From Streptomyces sp. NRRL S-340 (GTDB lineage Bacteria > Actinomycetota > Actinomycetes > Streptomycetales > Streptomycetaceae): 53,867 nt of DNA. Below are positions 43,460 through 51,330 of this stretch, piece by piece. Positions within the stretch are counted from its first letter, which is position 1. Each line of letters begins with the position of its first letter. A program made the translations under genes and the position numbers. The notes beneath the pieces were generated by a model. It did no database searches, had not been told where the DNA came from, and saw only the letters and a list, made by a program, of their open reading frames with translations. The stretch is taken from the NCBI RefSeq assembly GCF_000720185.1, contig NZ_JOIY01000051.1, forward strand, positions 1 to 53,867, in the 5' to 3' direction.

Positions 43460-44905
43460 GTGGGCCGCCTCGCGCGGCTGACGGACCGACCGCGGCGCCG
43501 GCTCTCGTCGCTGCGGACCACGTTCGCGGTGTCGTTCGCGGCGGTGACCGCCGTCGTCACGGTCCTGGTCGGCATCCTGTCGTACAACTCCGCCGCCCGT
43601 CTGGTACGCGTGGACCAGCAGTCCGTGTTCACCCAGGTCGTCCAGGACGTCCAGGACGAGGTCCGGCGCTACGACCGTACGCCCGAGGACTTCTCCTCCT
43701 CCCGCCCCGGCCACGAGGTCGTCCGGCCCAGCCGCACCGACGTCCAGGTGCTCGGCGCGCAGGGCCAGATCGTGGACCGCGGCAGCCCCCCGCTGCCCGT
43801 CACCGCCGACGACCGGGCCGTCGCCCTTGACGACGTCGCGGGCAAGACCATCGAGTACCAGGACGTGCCCGTCGCCGACGACGTGTACCGCATCGCCACC
43901 GTGGCGCTCGGCGACGGCCGCGGCGCCGTGCAGGTGGCCCAGGAGTTCAGCGACACCGAGGACCTGCTGCGCGCGCTCCAGCAGCGCACCCTGATCCTGA
44001 TGGCGATCGTGGTCATCGCGGCCGGCCTGTGCGGCTGGTGGCTGGCGCGCCGCATCACCCGCCGGCTGGTGGTCCTCACCTCCGCCGCCGAGGACGTCGC
44101 CCGCACCCGGCGGCTCGGCGTCCAGGTGCCGGTCACCGGCTACGACGAAGTGGGCCGCCTGGGCCGTTCCTTCGACCGCATGCTCGGCCGCCTCGCCCAG
44201 TCCGAGGAGGACCAGCGCCGTCTGGTGCAGGACGCCGGCCATGAACTGCGCACCCCGCTGACCTCGCTGCGGACCAACATCTCGCTGCTGCGCCGCATCG
44301 ACGAACTGCCGCCCGCCTCCCGCGAGGAACTGGTCGCCGACCTCGCCCAGGAGGCGCGCGAACTCACCGACCTCGTCAACGAGCTGGTCGACCTCGCCGC
44401 CGGGCAGTCCGACACCGAGCCGCCGCAACGCGTCGACCTCGCCGACATCGCCGAGGACGTCGCGGGCCTGACCCGCCGCCGCACCGGACGCGACATCGTG
44501 GTCCGCGCGAGCGGTGACACGACGGCGGACGGCCGGCCCGGCATGCTCCAGCGGGCCGTCTCCAACCTCGTGGAGAACGCGGCCAAGTTCGACCGGGGCG
44601 GCACGGCGCCCATCGAGATCGCCGTGCTGGGGCCGGCCCGGCCGGGCACGGTGCGCGTCGAGGTCCTGGACCGGGGTCCCGGCATCGCGGAGGGCGACCT
44701 GATCCGTGTCTTCGACCGCTTCTACCGCGCCGCCGACGCCCGTTCCCTGCCCGGGTCGGGCCTCGGCCTGTCGATCGTGCGTGAGGTGGCCATCGCCCAC
44801 GGGGGCGCGCCGTTCGCCTGCCGGCGCGAGGGGGGCGGCGCCGTGATCGGGTTCACCGTGGGCGCCGAACGGGACCGGGCCGAGGGCGGCGCGGCGCCAC
44901 GGTGA
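43460..44905 (+). CDS. Sensor histidine kinase, MprB-like
   Basis: A 481-residue membrane kinase. Transmembrane segment 1 is at about residues 25-45 (FAVSFAAVTAVVTVLVGIL), an extracytoplasmic sensor of about 130 residues follows, and transmembrane segment 2 lies near 175-195 (LILMAIVVIAAGLCGWWLAR). The HAMP domain is next, then the phosphoacceptor His261 in DAGHELRTPL. ATPase boxes are NLVENAAKF, DRGPGIAEGD and GSGLGLSIVREVAIAHGG. It begins immediately after the response regulator. Its last codons lie within the first, partial copy of an 18-bp repeat array. Confidence 0.93.
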   Translation: MGRLARLTDRPRRRLSSLRTTFAVSFAAVTAVVTVLVGILSYNSAARLVRVDQQSVFTQVVQDVQDEVRRYDRTPEDFSSSRPGHEVVRPSRTDVQVLGAQGQIVDRGSPPLPVTADDRAVALDDVAGKTIEYQDVPVADDVYRIATVALGDGRGAVQVAQEFSDTEDLLRALQQRTLILMAIVVIAAGLCGWWLARRITRRLVVLTSAAEDVARTRRLGVQVPVTGYDEVGRLGRSFDRMLGRLAQSEEDQRRLVQDAGHELRTPLTSLRTNISLLRRIDELPPASREELVADLAQEARELTDLVNELVDLAAGQSDTEPPQRVDLADIAEDVAGLTRRRTGRDIVVRASGDTTADGRPGMLQRAVSNLVENAAKFDRGGTAPIEIAVLGPARPGTVRVEVLDRGPGIAEGDLIRVFDRFYRAADARSLPGSGLGLSIVREVAIAHGGAPFACRREGGGAVIGFTVGAERDRAEGGAAPR

Positions 44906-44909
44906 GGGG

Positions 44910-44982
44910 CGGCGCCACCGTGACGTGCGGCGCCACGGTGACGTGCGATGCCCACGGTGACGTGCGGCGCCACGGTGACGTG
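44910..44982 (+). repeat. 18-bp tandem repeat after the histidine kinase gene
   Basis: Four units of about 18 bp (CGGCGCCACGGTGACGTG as consensus) run from 44910 to 44982; the third is 19 bp and most diverged. A partial fifth copy (44892-44906) encodes the last residues and stop of the kinase. A separate 11-bp direct repeat TCAGAACGGGT occurs twice at 44993-45014. The rest of the 182-bp gap to the convergent kinase gene shows nothing else. Confidence 0.88.
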
Positions 44983-45087
44983 CGGGGGCTGGTCAGAACG
45001 GGTTCAGAACGGGTTCGGGCGCTGGTCAGGGCAGCCTCAAGGGCGGTCCGGGCAGTTCCGGGGAGGTGGACGCGGCCCTGGTGCCGG

Positions 45088-47307
45088 TCACTCCTTCGCC
45101 CAGCGCTGCGACGCCTTCCCGGTCGTGCAGGGCGTGGCCGACACGTTGCCGCCGAAACCGATGTCCAGGCAACTGCCGTTGAAGACGCTGACCAGGGTGC
45201 TGCCGGAGCCCGCGCGCCACAGCCGCGGGCTTCCGCCGTCGCAGGCGCCCACGAGCACGTTCTGCCCGCTGAAGTTCGCGCTCAGGCACTGGCCGCTCTG
45301 CTTGCTGACCAGCTGGAAGGCGCCGCCGGAGGCGCTGCGGACGGTCCACGCGGCGGTCGAGTCCGCGCAGTCACCGGTGGACGCGGCCATGTACTGGCTG
45401 GTCAGGCACTTTCCGGTGTCGCCGTTCTTGTAGAGGTGGGCGCCGCCGGACGGGGGCTGCCCACCGGAGCCGCCCCCCGCCGAGCCGCCCCCCGCCGAGC
45501 TGCCGGAACCGCTGCCAGAGCCCGAACCCGAACCGGATCCGGTGCCGGATCCGGTGCCGGATCCGGTGCCGGATCCGGTGCCGGACCCCGAGCCGGATCC
45601 TGAGTCCGAGCCCTTTCCGGTGCCGGTGCCGGATCTTGGTCCTGTCCCTGATCCGGTCCCCGCTCCGTTCGAGCCGGTGCGGTCGTCCGCGCCGCCACCG
45701 CCGTGGCCGCCCGAACCCGCCGCTGCCTTCCCGTCCTTCCCGTCCTTGCCGTCCTTCCCGCTCTTGCCGGGCGAGGCGGAAGCGGACGCCGTGGGCTTGG
45801 CCGGACCCGAGGGCGAGCCCGACGCGGACCCGGAGGGGGTGACCCCGGCGCTCGCCGAGGACAGGGGGGACGCGCCGGCCCGGGCGTCGGGCCCGGCGGA
45901 GAAGTAGGGGAGGAGCTGGACGGCGGTGGTGGCACCGGCGACGGCGACGACGGGTACGACGGCGAGCAGGATGCGGTTGCGGCGCCGGTGTTCCTTGCGC
46001 CCGCCGGACTTCGCCGGCTCCACGGCCGCGGGCTCCTTCGAGTCTCCCGGTTCCTTCGGGCCTCCCGGTTCCTTCGGGCCCCCGGGCTCCCGGCCCTCCG
46101 GTTCCTTCCTGTACCCGGAGTCCCCGGAGTCCCCGGAGTTCCCGGAGCCGTCGGAGCCCTCCGGTTCCTGCGTGGTGCCGGACTCCGCCGGTTCGGTGGC
46201 CCCGGGCTCCTGCGACGCGGGCCGCGCGGCCAGGAGTGCCTCGGCCGCCGGGACCGCGGCCGCGAACGCCGCCCGCCGGGCCAGCACCGCCGTGACCGAC
46301 GGGGGCCACAGCGGCTCGGTGAACGGCCCCTTCGCGTCGGCGAGCCGCACCAGCTCGGCGGCGGTGGGGCGCCCCTCGGGGTCCTTGTCCAGACAGGCGG
46401 TGACGATGTCGGCGAGGGCCGCGTCGCACTCCCGGAGCCGCTGGAGGTCGGGCTCGTCATGGACGATGCGGTAGAGGAGGTCGAGGCCCGCGCCCTCGCC
46501 GAAGGGCGACCTGCCGCTGGCCGCGAAGGAGATCAGGGAACCCAGGGCGAACACGTCCGTGGCACCCGTCAGCGTCCGCGCTCCCGAGGCCTGTTCGGGT
46601 GACATGTACGCGGGGGTGCCGACCACCATGCCGGTCTTGGTCAGCCGGCTCTGGTCGGCGGCGCGGGCGACACCGAAGTCGATGAGGGTGCAGCCGTCGA
46701 GCGTCAGCATCACGTTCGACGGCTTGAGGTCCCGGTGCACCATGTCCAGGTCGTGCACCGTGCGCAGCGCCGCGGCGGACTCGCGCAGCAGCAGCCACAG
46801 CGCGTCGCCGGTCAGCCCGTCCCGGTGCAGCCCGACGGCCTCGCTCAGGGTGAGGCCGGGGACGTAGGCGGTGGCGAGCCAGGGCGGCTTGGCCTCGCGG
46901 TCGCTGGCCAGCAGCGGAGCGGTGGCGTGTTCGGGGAGGCGGGCGAGGTTGTCGAGTTCGTGTCCGAAGTGCCGCAGGAACCCCTGGTCCTCGGCGAGCA
47001 ACGGGAGCACCTGTTTGACGGCGGCGTACCGTCCCTCGTGCACCCCCAGGTAGACCCGGCCCATGCCGCCCGTGCCGAGCTTGCCCACCAGCGGGATGGC
47101 GCCGATACGGAGGGGATCCTCCGCCCGCAGCGCTTCGGCGCCGCTGCCGCCCAGATCGAGCCCGCGACCTCGGTTCCCGTCCTGCTCCGCGCGGCTCTCG
47201 TCCTGCTCCGTGCGGCTTCCGTCCTGCTCCGCGCGGCTCCCGTCCCGTTCCGTGCGGTTCCCGTCGCCGTTCTCCGCCGTGTTCCCGTCTCCCCCGGACC
47301 CCGTCAT
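45088..47307 (-). CDS. Ser/Thr protein kinase with C-terminal ricin-type lectin domain
   Basis: A 739-residue Hanks-type kinase. The N-terminal 48 residues hold imperfect heptad repeats of the RxEQDGS type. The kinase domain (about 68-330) shows the P-loop GKLGTGGMGRVYLG, Lys98, HRDLKPSN at 191-198, DFG at 210-212 and TPAYMSPEQA. After a charged linker come a transmembrane helix at about 445-467, a long Ser/Gly/Thr spacer, and an outer RICIN-type beta-trefoil at about 625-739 (NGDTGKCLTSQYM; FNGSCLDIGFGG). The outer lectin suggests sensing of glycans or wall fragments. The ATG at 47307 has only a weak ribosome-binding site. Confidence 0.93.
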   Translation of the reverse strand: MTGSGGDGNTAENGDGNRTERDGSRAEQDGSRTEQDESRAEQDGNRGRGLDLGGSGAEALRAEDPLRIGAIPLVGKLGTGGMGRVYLGVHEGRYAAVKQVLPLLAEDQGFLRHFGHELDNLARLPEHATAPLLASDREAKPPWLATAYVPGLTLSEAVGLHRDGLTGDALWLLLRESAAALRTVHDLDMVHRDLKPSNVMLTLDGCTLIDFGVARAADQSRLTKTGMVVGTPAYMSPEQASGARTLTGATDVFALGSLISFAASGRSPFGEGAGLDLLYRIVHDEPDLQRLRECDAALADIVTACLDKDPEGRPTAAELVRLADAKGPFTEPLWPPSVTAVLARRAAFAAAVPAAEALLAARPASQEPGATEPAESGTTQEPEGSDGSGNSGDSGDSGYRKEPEGREPGGPKEPGGPKEPGDSKEPAAVEPAKSGGRKEHRRRNRILLAVVPVVAVAGATTAVQLLPYFSAGPDARAGASPLSSASAGVTPSGSASGSPSGPAKPTASASASPGKSGKDGKDGKDGKAAAGSGGHGGGGADDRTGSNGAGTGSGTGPRSGTGTGKGSDSGSGSGSGTGSGTGSGTGSGTGSGSGSGSGSGSGSSAGGGSAGGGSGGQPPSGGAHLYKNGDTGKCLTSQYMAASTGDCADSTAAWTVRSASGGAFQLVSKQSGQCLSANFSGQNVLVGACDGGSPRLWRAGSGSTLVSVFNGSCLDIGFGGNVSATPCTTGKASQRWAKE
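45535..45588 (+). repeat. 12-bp repeat in the kinase gene spacer
   Basis: GGTGCCGGATCC is repeated in tandem about four and a half times, encoding Gly-Ser-Gly-Thr units on the minus strand within the wall-spanning spacer of the kinase. The repeat is in frame, so copy changes would alter spacer length without a frameshift. Confidence 0.88.
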
Positions 47308-47339
47308 GCCCCGAAGGCTACCGAACGCGAAATCCCCTG

Positions 47340-49214
47340 TCAGCGCGAGGACTTGGCGCCGGAACCGGCGGAACCGGCGGACCCGGCCGAACCGGCGGAA
47401 TCCGTGGAATCCGTGGGTCCGGCGGGAGCGTCCGGCACGGACCGGCGCCCGCGGCGGGCGAACGACGGCAGCGCGGGCGGGGTGAGGAAGCCCTCGGCCC
47501 GGGCGCTGGCGATGCCGATGCGCGGGATGTCGGCGCTCTTGGCGAACAGCAGGAACCGCGGCTCCCACACCGGCCGGTACTTGGCGTTGGCGCGGTACAG
47601 GGACTCGATCTGCCACCAGCGGGAGAAGAAGGTGAGCACCGAACGCCACAGCCGCAGCACCGGGCCGGCCCCGAGCCGCGCGCCGCGTTCGAAGACGGAG
47701 CGGAACATCGCGAAGTTGAGCGAGACCCGCCGTACGCCGATCTCGCCCGCGCGCAGCAGGAGCTCCACGACCATGAACTCCATCAGGCCGTTCTCGCTGT
47801 CGCGGTCGCGGCGCATCAGGTCCAGCGACAGTCCCTGCTCGCCCCACGGCACGAAGCTCAGCAGTGCGCGCGGCTCGCCCTGCGCGTCGCGGCACTCCAG
47901 CATCACGCAGCGGCCGTCGGCCGGGTCGCCGAGACGGCCGAGCGCCATGGAGAAGCCGCGCTCGGTGGCGCCGTCGCGCCACTGGTCGGCACGCTCGACG
48001 AGCCGTGCCATCTCGTCGTCGGGGATGTCCTCGTGGCGGCGGATGGTGACCGTGTAACCGGCCCGGCGCACCCGGTTGTGGGCCTGCCGTACGACCCGCA
48101 TGGCGCGCCCGTCCAGACTGAAGTCGGCGACGTCGACGATGGCTTCGTCGCCCAGTTCGAGGGCGTCCAGGCCGTGCCGGGCGTAGATCGTGCCGGCCTC
48201 CTCGCTCGCGCCCATGACGGCGGGTGCCCAGGCGTGCCTGCGGGCCTCGGACAGCCAGGCGTCGATGGCGCCGGGCCAGGCCTCCGGGTCACCGATGGGA
48301 TCGCCGGAGGCGAGGCTGACACCGCCGACGACGCGGTAGGTGACGGCGGCCTTGCCGGTGGGGGAGAAGATGGCGGCCTTGTCGCGGCGGAGCGCGAAGT
48401 AGCCGAGGGAGTCGCGGTCGCCGTGCCGGTCGAGCAGGTCGCGCAGCCGCCTCTCGTCCTCCTCGCCGAGCAGCGCCCGGCCGCGCGGCGAGCGGAAGCA
48501 GACGTAGAGGACCAGCAGGAAGGTCGCCGCCATCAGGAGGTTGATGGTGATGTCCACCCAGCGGGGCGCGTGCACGGCGGGGACGCGGTCGGCCAGCGGG
48601 CCCACGCTGATGCTGCGCAGCAGGGTGTAGACGACCTTGTCGGCGAGGGGCGCGCCGGAGACCTTGTTGGTGGCGTCGACCAGCCAGGTGCCGAGGCCGC
48701 CGCTGAGCAGGATGCCGCCGGCGCCGACGGCCAGCGCGTCCCGGGGGTTGGAGCGGTCGCCGATGGCGTTGAACTCGCGGCGGCCGAGCAGCAGGGCGGC
48801 CACGAACCCCCCGGTGAGGGCGGCGGAGACCCAGTTGAACAGGTGGTCCTGGTAGCGGTCCTGGGTGAGGGCGAGCACGTAGAGCAGGAACAGCGGTCCG
48901 GCGAACAGCAGGTTGAACAGCCAGGCCGCCCGCTTGCGGCGGCGCATCACCATGGCCAGGAACAGCGCGAGCGCGGCCGAGACGAGGCCGGCGGTGGCCA
49001 GGTACGGGGTGAAGAACTCGCCGCCGTTGTGCTCGTGCACCTCCTCGCGGAACGGCAGGGAGAGCACCGCGACGATGTTGAGGGCCGCGAGCACCCGCAG
49101 GTACCAGACGGTGGCCGCGGCGGCTCCCGCCCGCAGCCGGGGGCCGGGGGCGAGGCGGACCGGGGCGCGGGACTCGCGCTGCGGGGGGATGAGGACGGAC
49201 TGCCGTGCGGGCAT
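47340..49214 (-). CDS. MprF/LysX-like membrane protein (DUF2156 transferase domain)
   Basis: A 624-residue protein. The N-terminal half has about six or seven transmembrane helices between residues 35 and 245 (YLRVLAALNIVAVLSLPF; LFLAMVMRRRKRAAWLFNLL). The C-terminal half is the soluble phosphatidylglycerol lysyltransferase-type GNAT-like domain: LGYFALRRDKAAIFSPTGKA near 270, GDPIGDPEAWPGAIDAW near 302, and LMEFMVVELLLRAGEIGVRR near 470. MprF-type enzymes add lysine or other amino acids to lipids and lower envelope negative charge. It lacks a fused LysRS domain. A 7x Ser/Ala/Gly tail ends the protein. It is co-oriented with the kinase gene, 32 bp away. Confidence 0.88.
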   Translation of the reverse strand: MPARQSVLIPPQRESRAPVRLAPGPRLRAGAAAATVWYLRVLAALNIVAVLSLPFREEVHEHNGGEFFTPYLATAGLVSAALALFLAMVMRRRKRAAWLFNLLFAGPLFLLYVLALTQDRYQDHLFNWVSAALTGGFVAALLLGRREFNAIGDRSNPRDALAVGAGGILLSGGLGTWLVDATNKVSGAPLADKVVYTLLRSISVGPLADRVPAVHAPRWVDITINLLMAATFLLVLYVCFRSPRGRALLGEEDERRLRDLLDRHGDRDSLGYFALRRDKAAIFSPTGKAAVTYRVVGGVSLASGDPIGDPEAWPGAIDAWLSEARRHAWAPAVMGASEEAGTIYARHGLDALELGDEAIVDVADFSLDGRAMRVVRQAHNRVRRAGYTVTIRRHEDIPDDEMARLVERADQWRDGATERGFSMALGRLGDPADGRCVMLECRDAQGEPRALLSFVPWGEQGLSLDLMRRDRDSENGLMEFMVVELLLRAGEIGVRRVSLNFAMFRSVFERGARLGAGPVLRLWRSVLTFFSRWWQIESLYRANAKYRPVWEPRFLLFAKSADIPRIGIASARAEGFLTPPALPSFARRGRRSVPDAPAGPTDSTDSAGSAGSAGSAGSGAKSSR

Positions 49215-49215
49215 G

Positions 49216-49229
49216 GGTGACTCGTCACC
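49216..49229 (-). promoter_or_regulatory. Palindrome covering the MprF-like gene's ribosome-binding site
   Basis: GGTGACTCGTCACC is a perfect palindrome (6-bp arms, 2-nt centre) one base upstream of the ATG. On the mRNA the arm includes the only Shine-Dalgarno-like sequence (GAGGTGA), so folding, or a protein bound to the site, could limit translation or transcription. Confidence 0.5.
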
Positions 49230-49297
49230 TCGGAGAGGGCCGCCGGGGAGGCGGAGGGGGACGGGAGAGGGGGACGGAAGGGGCTCGGGCGAGGCGG

Positions 49298-49314
49298 CCC
49301 TACAGTCTGTAGGG
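49298..49314. promoter_or_regulatory. Perfect 17-bp palindrome upstream of the MprF-like gene
   Basis: CCCTACAGTCTGTAGGG has 8-bp arms and a single central base, and lies 84 bp upstream of the ATG at 49214. The TACA-N3-TGTA core resembles operators of the BlaI/CopY repressor class. A close relative occurs before the next gene at 49897-49913, which makes chance less likely. Confidence 0.65.
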
Positions 49315-49382
49315 TAACGGAGCCCGGTGAACTGCCGCCTCCCACTGTTCCGGGAAAAGGTAAGGAACGGGTGGGGCGGCGC

Positions 49383-49862
49383 TTACTCGGCGGGACCGGG
49401 GTGGTGAACCGGGGGTGTGCCGCCGGCGGGGATGCCGGGCGGGCGGTCGCGGCCGGTGGCGTCGGTCCCCGCGGCGCCGGGTGCGGCATCGTGGGCGGGG
49501 ATACCGCTGCCGGTGACCGGAGTGCCGCGGTCGCCGTGCGCGGGATCTTCCGCCGGACCGGTGTGCGGATGACGGCCGGGGCCGGTGGCCGCCTGCCTCC
49601 GGGGCGCCGTCAGGAGCCAGGCCAGGTTTCCCGCCGCGGCACCGGCCGCCACCGTGGCGCCGATGACGCCCGCCGTGGCGAAGCCGTCGTTGAACAGGTG
49701 AGGGTGCTGCGCGAGGCTGTGCAGCCCGAAGCCGCACAGTTCGTAGACCCCGACGGCGGCGACCGCCAGGCTCACCACGAGGACCGCGACCGTCGGCCCG
49801 AGCCCGCCCTTAGCCTCCTCGCCGAGCGAGGCGCCGGGCGCCGGGCAGCGCGCTTCCTGCAT
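49383..49862 (-). CDS. Small membrane protein of unknown function
   Basis: A 159-residue protein with two transmembrane helices at about residues 24-45 (PTVAVLVVSLAVAAVGVYEL) and 63-87 (AGVIGATVAAGAAAGNLAWL). A hydrophilic, Pro/Gly/His-rich tail of about 70 residues follows. I recognise no family. GGGGGAT lies 5 nt before the ATG at 49862. It shares its strand and an operator-like palindrome with the MprF-like gene 169 bp downstream, so a common envelope role is possible. Confidence 0.75.
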   Translation of the reverse strand: MQEARCPAPGASLGEEAKGGLGPTVAVLVVSLAVAAVGVYELCGFGLHSLAQHPHLFNDGFATAGVIGATVAAGAAAGNLAWLLTAPRRQAATGPGRHPHTGPAEDPAHGDRGTPVTGSGIPAHDAAPGAAGTDATGRDRPPGIPAGGTPPVHHPGPAE

Positions 49863-50193
49863 GGATCCCCCGTCGACGGTTGGATGGCGAGCCGGACCCT
49901 ACAGTACGTAGTGCCGCGCGGGGAGGGAAACCGGCGGTCGCCGCGAAGGGCGCGGAGCCGGGCCGCGCTGTCCGGAGCGCCACCCTTCCGGCGAACGGCA
50001 CGCCGCTCCGTCCGGGATCACGTCCCGGACCACGTCAGGGGCGCACGCGACGGGAGGAAGCCGCAAGGACCTCACGGGTGGAGGCCAGGGGTGGACGTCT
50101 CAGGTGCCGGGGGTGGACGTCCCAGGTGGATGTCACGGACGCGCGCGCCACGCGGGCGGCGTCACCGTGAGGACGGCGGCCCGCCGGTGGACG
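49863..50193. other. Gene-free region upstream of the small membrane protein
   Basis: These 331 bp hold the operator-like motif at 49897-49913 and, near 50090-50130, two direct copies of GGGGTGGACGTC, each followed by a CCAGGTG or TCAGGTG block, 18 bp apart. I see no gene and no clear terminator for the secreted-protein gene that ends at 50194. Confidence 0.5.
49897..49913. promoter_or_regulatory. Second copy of the CCCTACAGT-N2-GTAG motif
   Basis: CCCTACAGTACGTAGTG shares CCCTACAGT-N2-GTAG with the palindrome at 49298-49314. On the minus strand its end supplies TAGGGT, a good -10 hexamer, 34 nt before the ATG at 49862. A repressor bound here would cover the promoter. Confidence 0.6.
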
Positions 50194-50850
50194 TCACTTG
50201 CGGGCCGCCCGGTCGAGTGCGCGGACGACGGCCTCCTCGCCCTGCCCGAGCAGGCTCTTCTCGAGGCTGTGGTCGTCCGAGCGGGAGAAGAGTTCGCCGC
50301 GTGCCACGTCCTCCGTGCCGAGCACGCGTCCGCACCATTCCCCCCGGCCGGCGGTGTGCCCGTCGAACGGCACGGAGGCGCCCTCGCCGAGTACCGCCCA
50401 CCGGCCGCCGCTCCAGCGCAGGGCGAGCAGGTAGGTGTGGCCGGTCTCCAGGCGGGGGGCGTCCCCGGTCGTCCTCTTGATCCGGTCGCCGCTCTGCCGC
50501 ATCACGCTCCACCCGGGGGCCACCAGGTCGAAGCTCCGGCCCAGCGACTGCCGGGGCCGGCCGGCGGACCACAGGAGGCGGTCCGTACGGAACGTCACCT
50601 TGCGGTCCGTCTGGTGACCGACCGGGCCCTTGGTGAAGTCCCGGCGTCCGGTGTCCTCCTCCTGCACGGGAGTGCCCACCACCACGTGGTCGGCCTGTGT
50701 GACCCAGTCCCGCGCGCTCTGGTCCGGATAGGTGTGGTCGGGGACGCCGCAGCCGACCACCGTGTCCAGACCCGAGGCACCGACGAAGACGCCTCCCGTG
50801 ATGCCGGCGAAGGCCAGGCAGATGGCGACCACCGAGGTCGTCCGTGTCAC
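50194..50850 (-). CDS. Exported protein of unknown function
   Basis: A 218-residue protein with an N-terminal export or anchor segment (VVAICLAFAGITGGVFVGAS, about residues 7-26) and no lipobox. The mature part opens with ADHVVVGTPVQEEDT and closes with GHTYLLALRWSGGRWAVLGE, a pattern seen in conserved exported actinomycete proteins of unknown role. The GTG at 50850 is preceded by GGGGGGTGCG. Its upstream region carries three tandem GC-rich hairpins. Confidence 0.75.
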   Translation of the reverse strand: MTRTTSVVAICLAFAGITGGVFVGASGLDTVVGCGVPDHTYPDQSARDWVTQADHVVVGTPVQEEDTGRRDFTKGPVGHQTDRKVTFRTDRLLWSAGRPRQSLGRSFDLVAPGWSVMRQSGDRIKRTTGDAPRLETGHTYLLALRWSGGRWAVLGEGASVPFDGHTAGRGEWCGRVLGTEDVARGELFSRSDDHSLEKSLLGQGEEAVVRALDRAARK

Positions 50851-51330
50851 TTCGCACCCCCCGATGCGTTTCCCGCGCCGCCCCGCGGCGGCGCTCCCTG
50901 TGCCGCCCTGGGCGGCGCTTCCCCTGCCGCCCCGGGCGGCGTCCGCTCGCGACCATGGTCGGTGATCGCAGCAGCCGTCATGATCACATGAGGTGCGCGG
51001 ACTGTACACAGACGCCGCCCGCGGGCGCTGCACGCGGGAACCGCGCCCGGGCGGTGCGGCGTGCGCCCTGCGGGTGGCGGTCCGAGGTGCGCGACGGCCG
51101 CCGTTGTGGAAACGTGAGTCGGCCCTCGCCGCTGCCGGACCGGGCCGGATCGCGCTCGACCGGTTCTTCCGCCGGGGCGGGGAGGCCGGCCGGGAGCCGC
51201 CCTCGCCGCCGGCCTCGGCGGCGCCGGGGCGGCCGTCACCCCGGCCCTCTGAGAACGCCCTGCCGGGACCGGACCGCCCATGGGACCATCGCCCGTCCAA
51301 CGGGTGCGGGTCCGAGCGCGGAGGCGGTGG
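50851..51330. other. Divergent intergenic region
   Basis: These 480 bp between the exported-protein gene and the divergent methyltransferase contain the hairpin array at 50877-50940. A less GC-rich stretch at 50950-51012 (TCATGATCACATGA and TGTACACAGA) probably holds promoters. The segment 51013-51330 looks like ordinary GC-rich sequence with open frames in several phases but no recognisable gene. Confidence 0.5.
50877..50940. repeat. Three tandem GC hairpins, 24-25 bp period
   Basis: Palindromes start at 50877 (GCCGCC/GGCGGC, 4-nt loop), 50902 (GCCGCCC/GGGCGGC, 1-nt centre) and 50926 (the same arms and centre size). They share flanking GCTCCC/GCTTCCCC spacers, so each is a copy of one unit. 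They lie 27-90 bp upstream of the exported protein's GTG. Confidence 0.85.
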
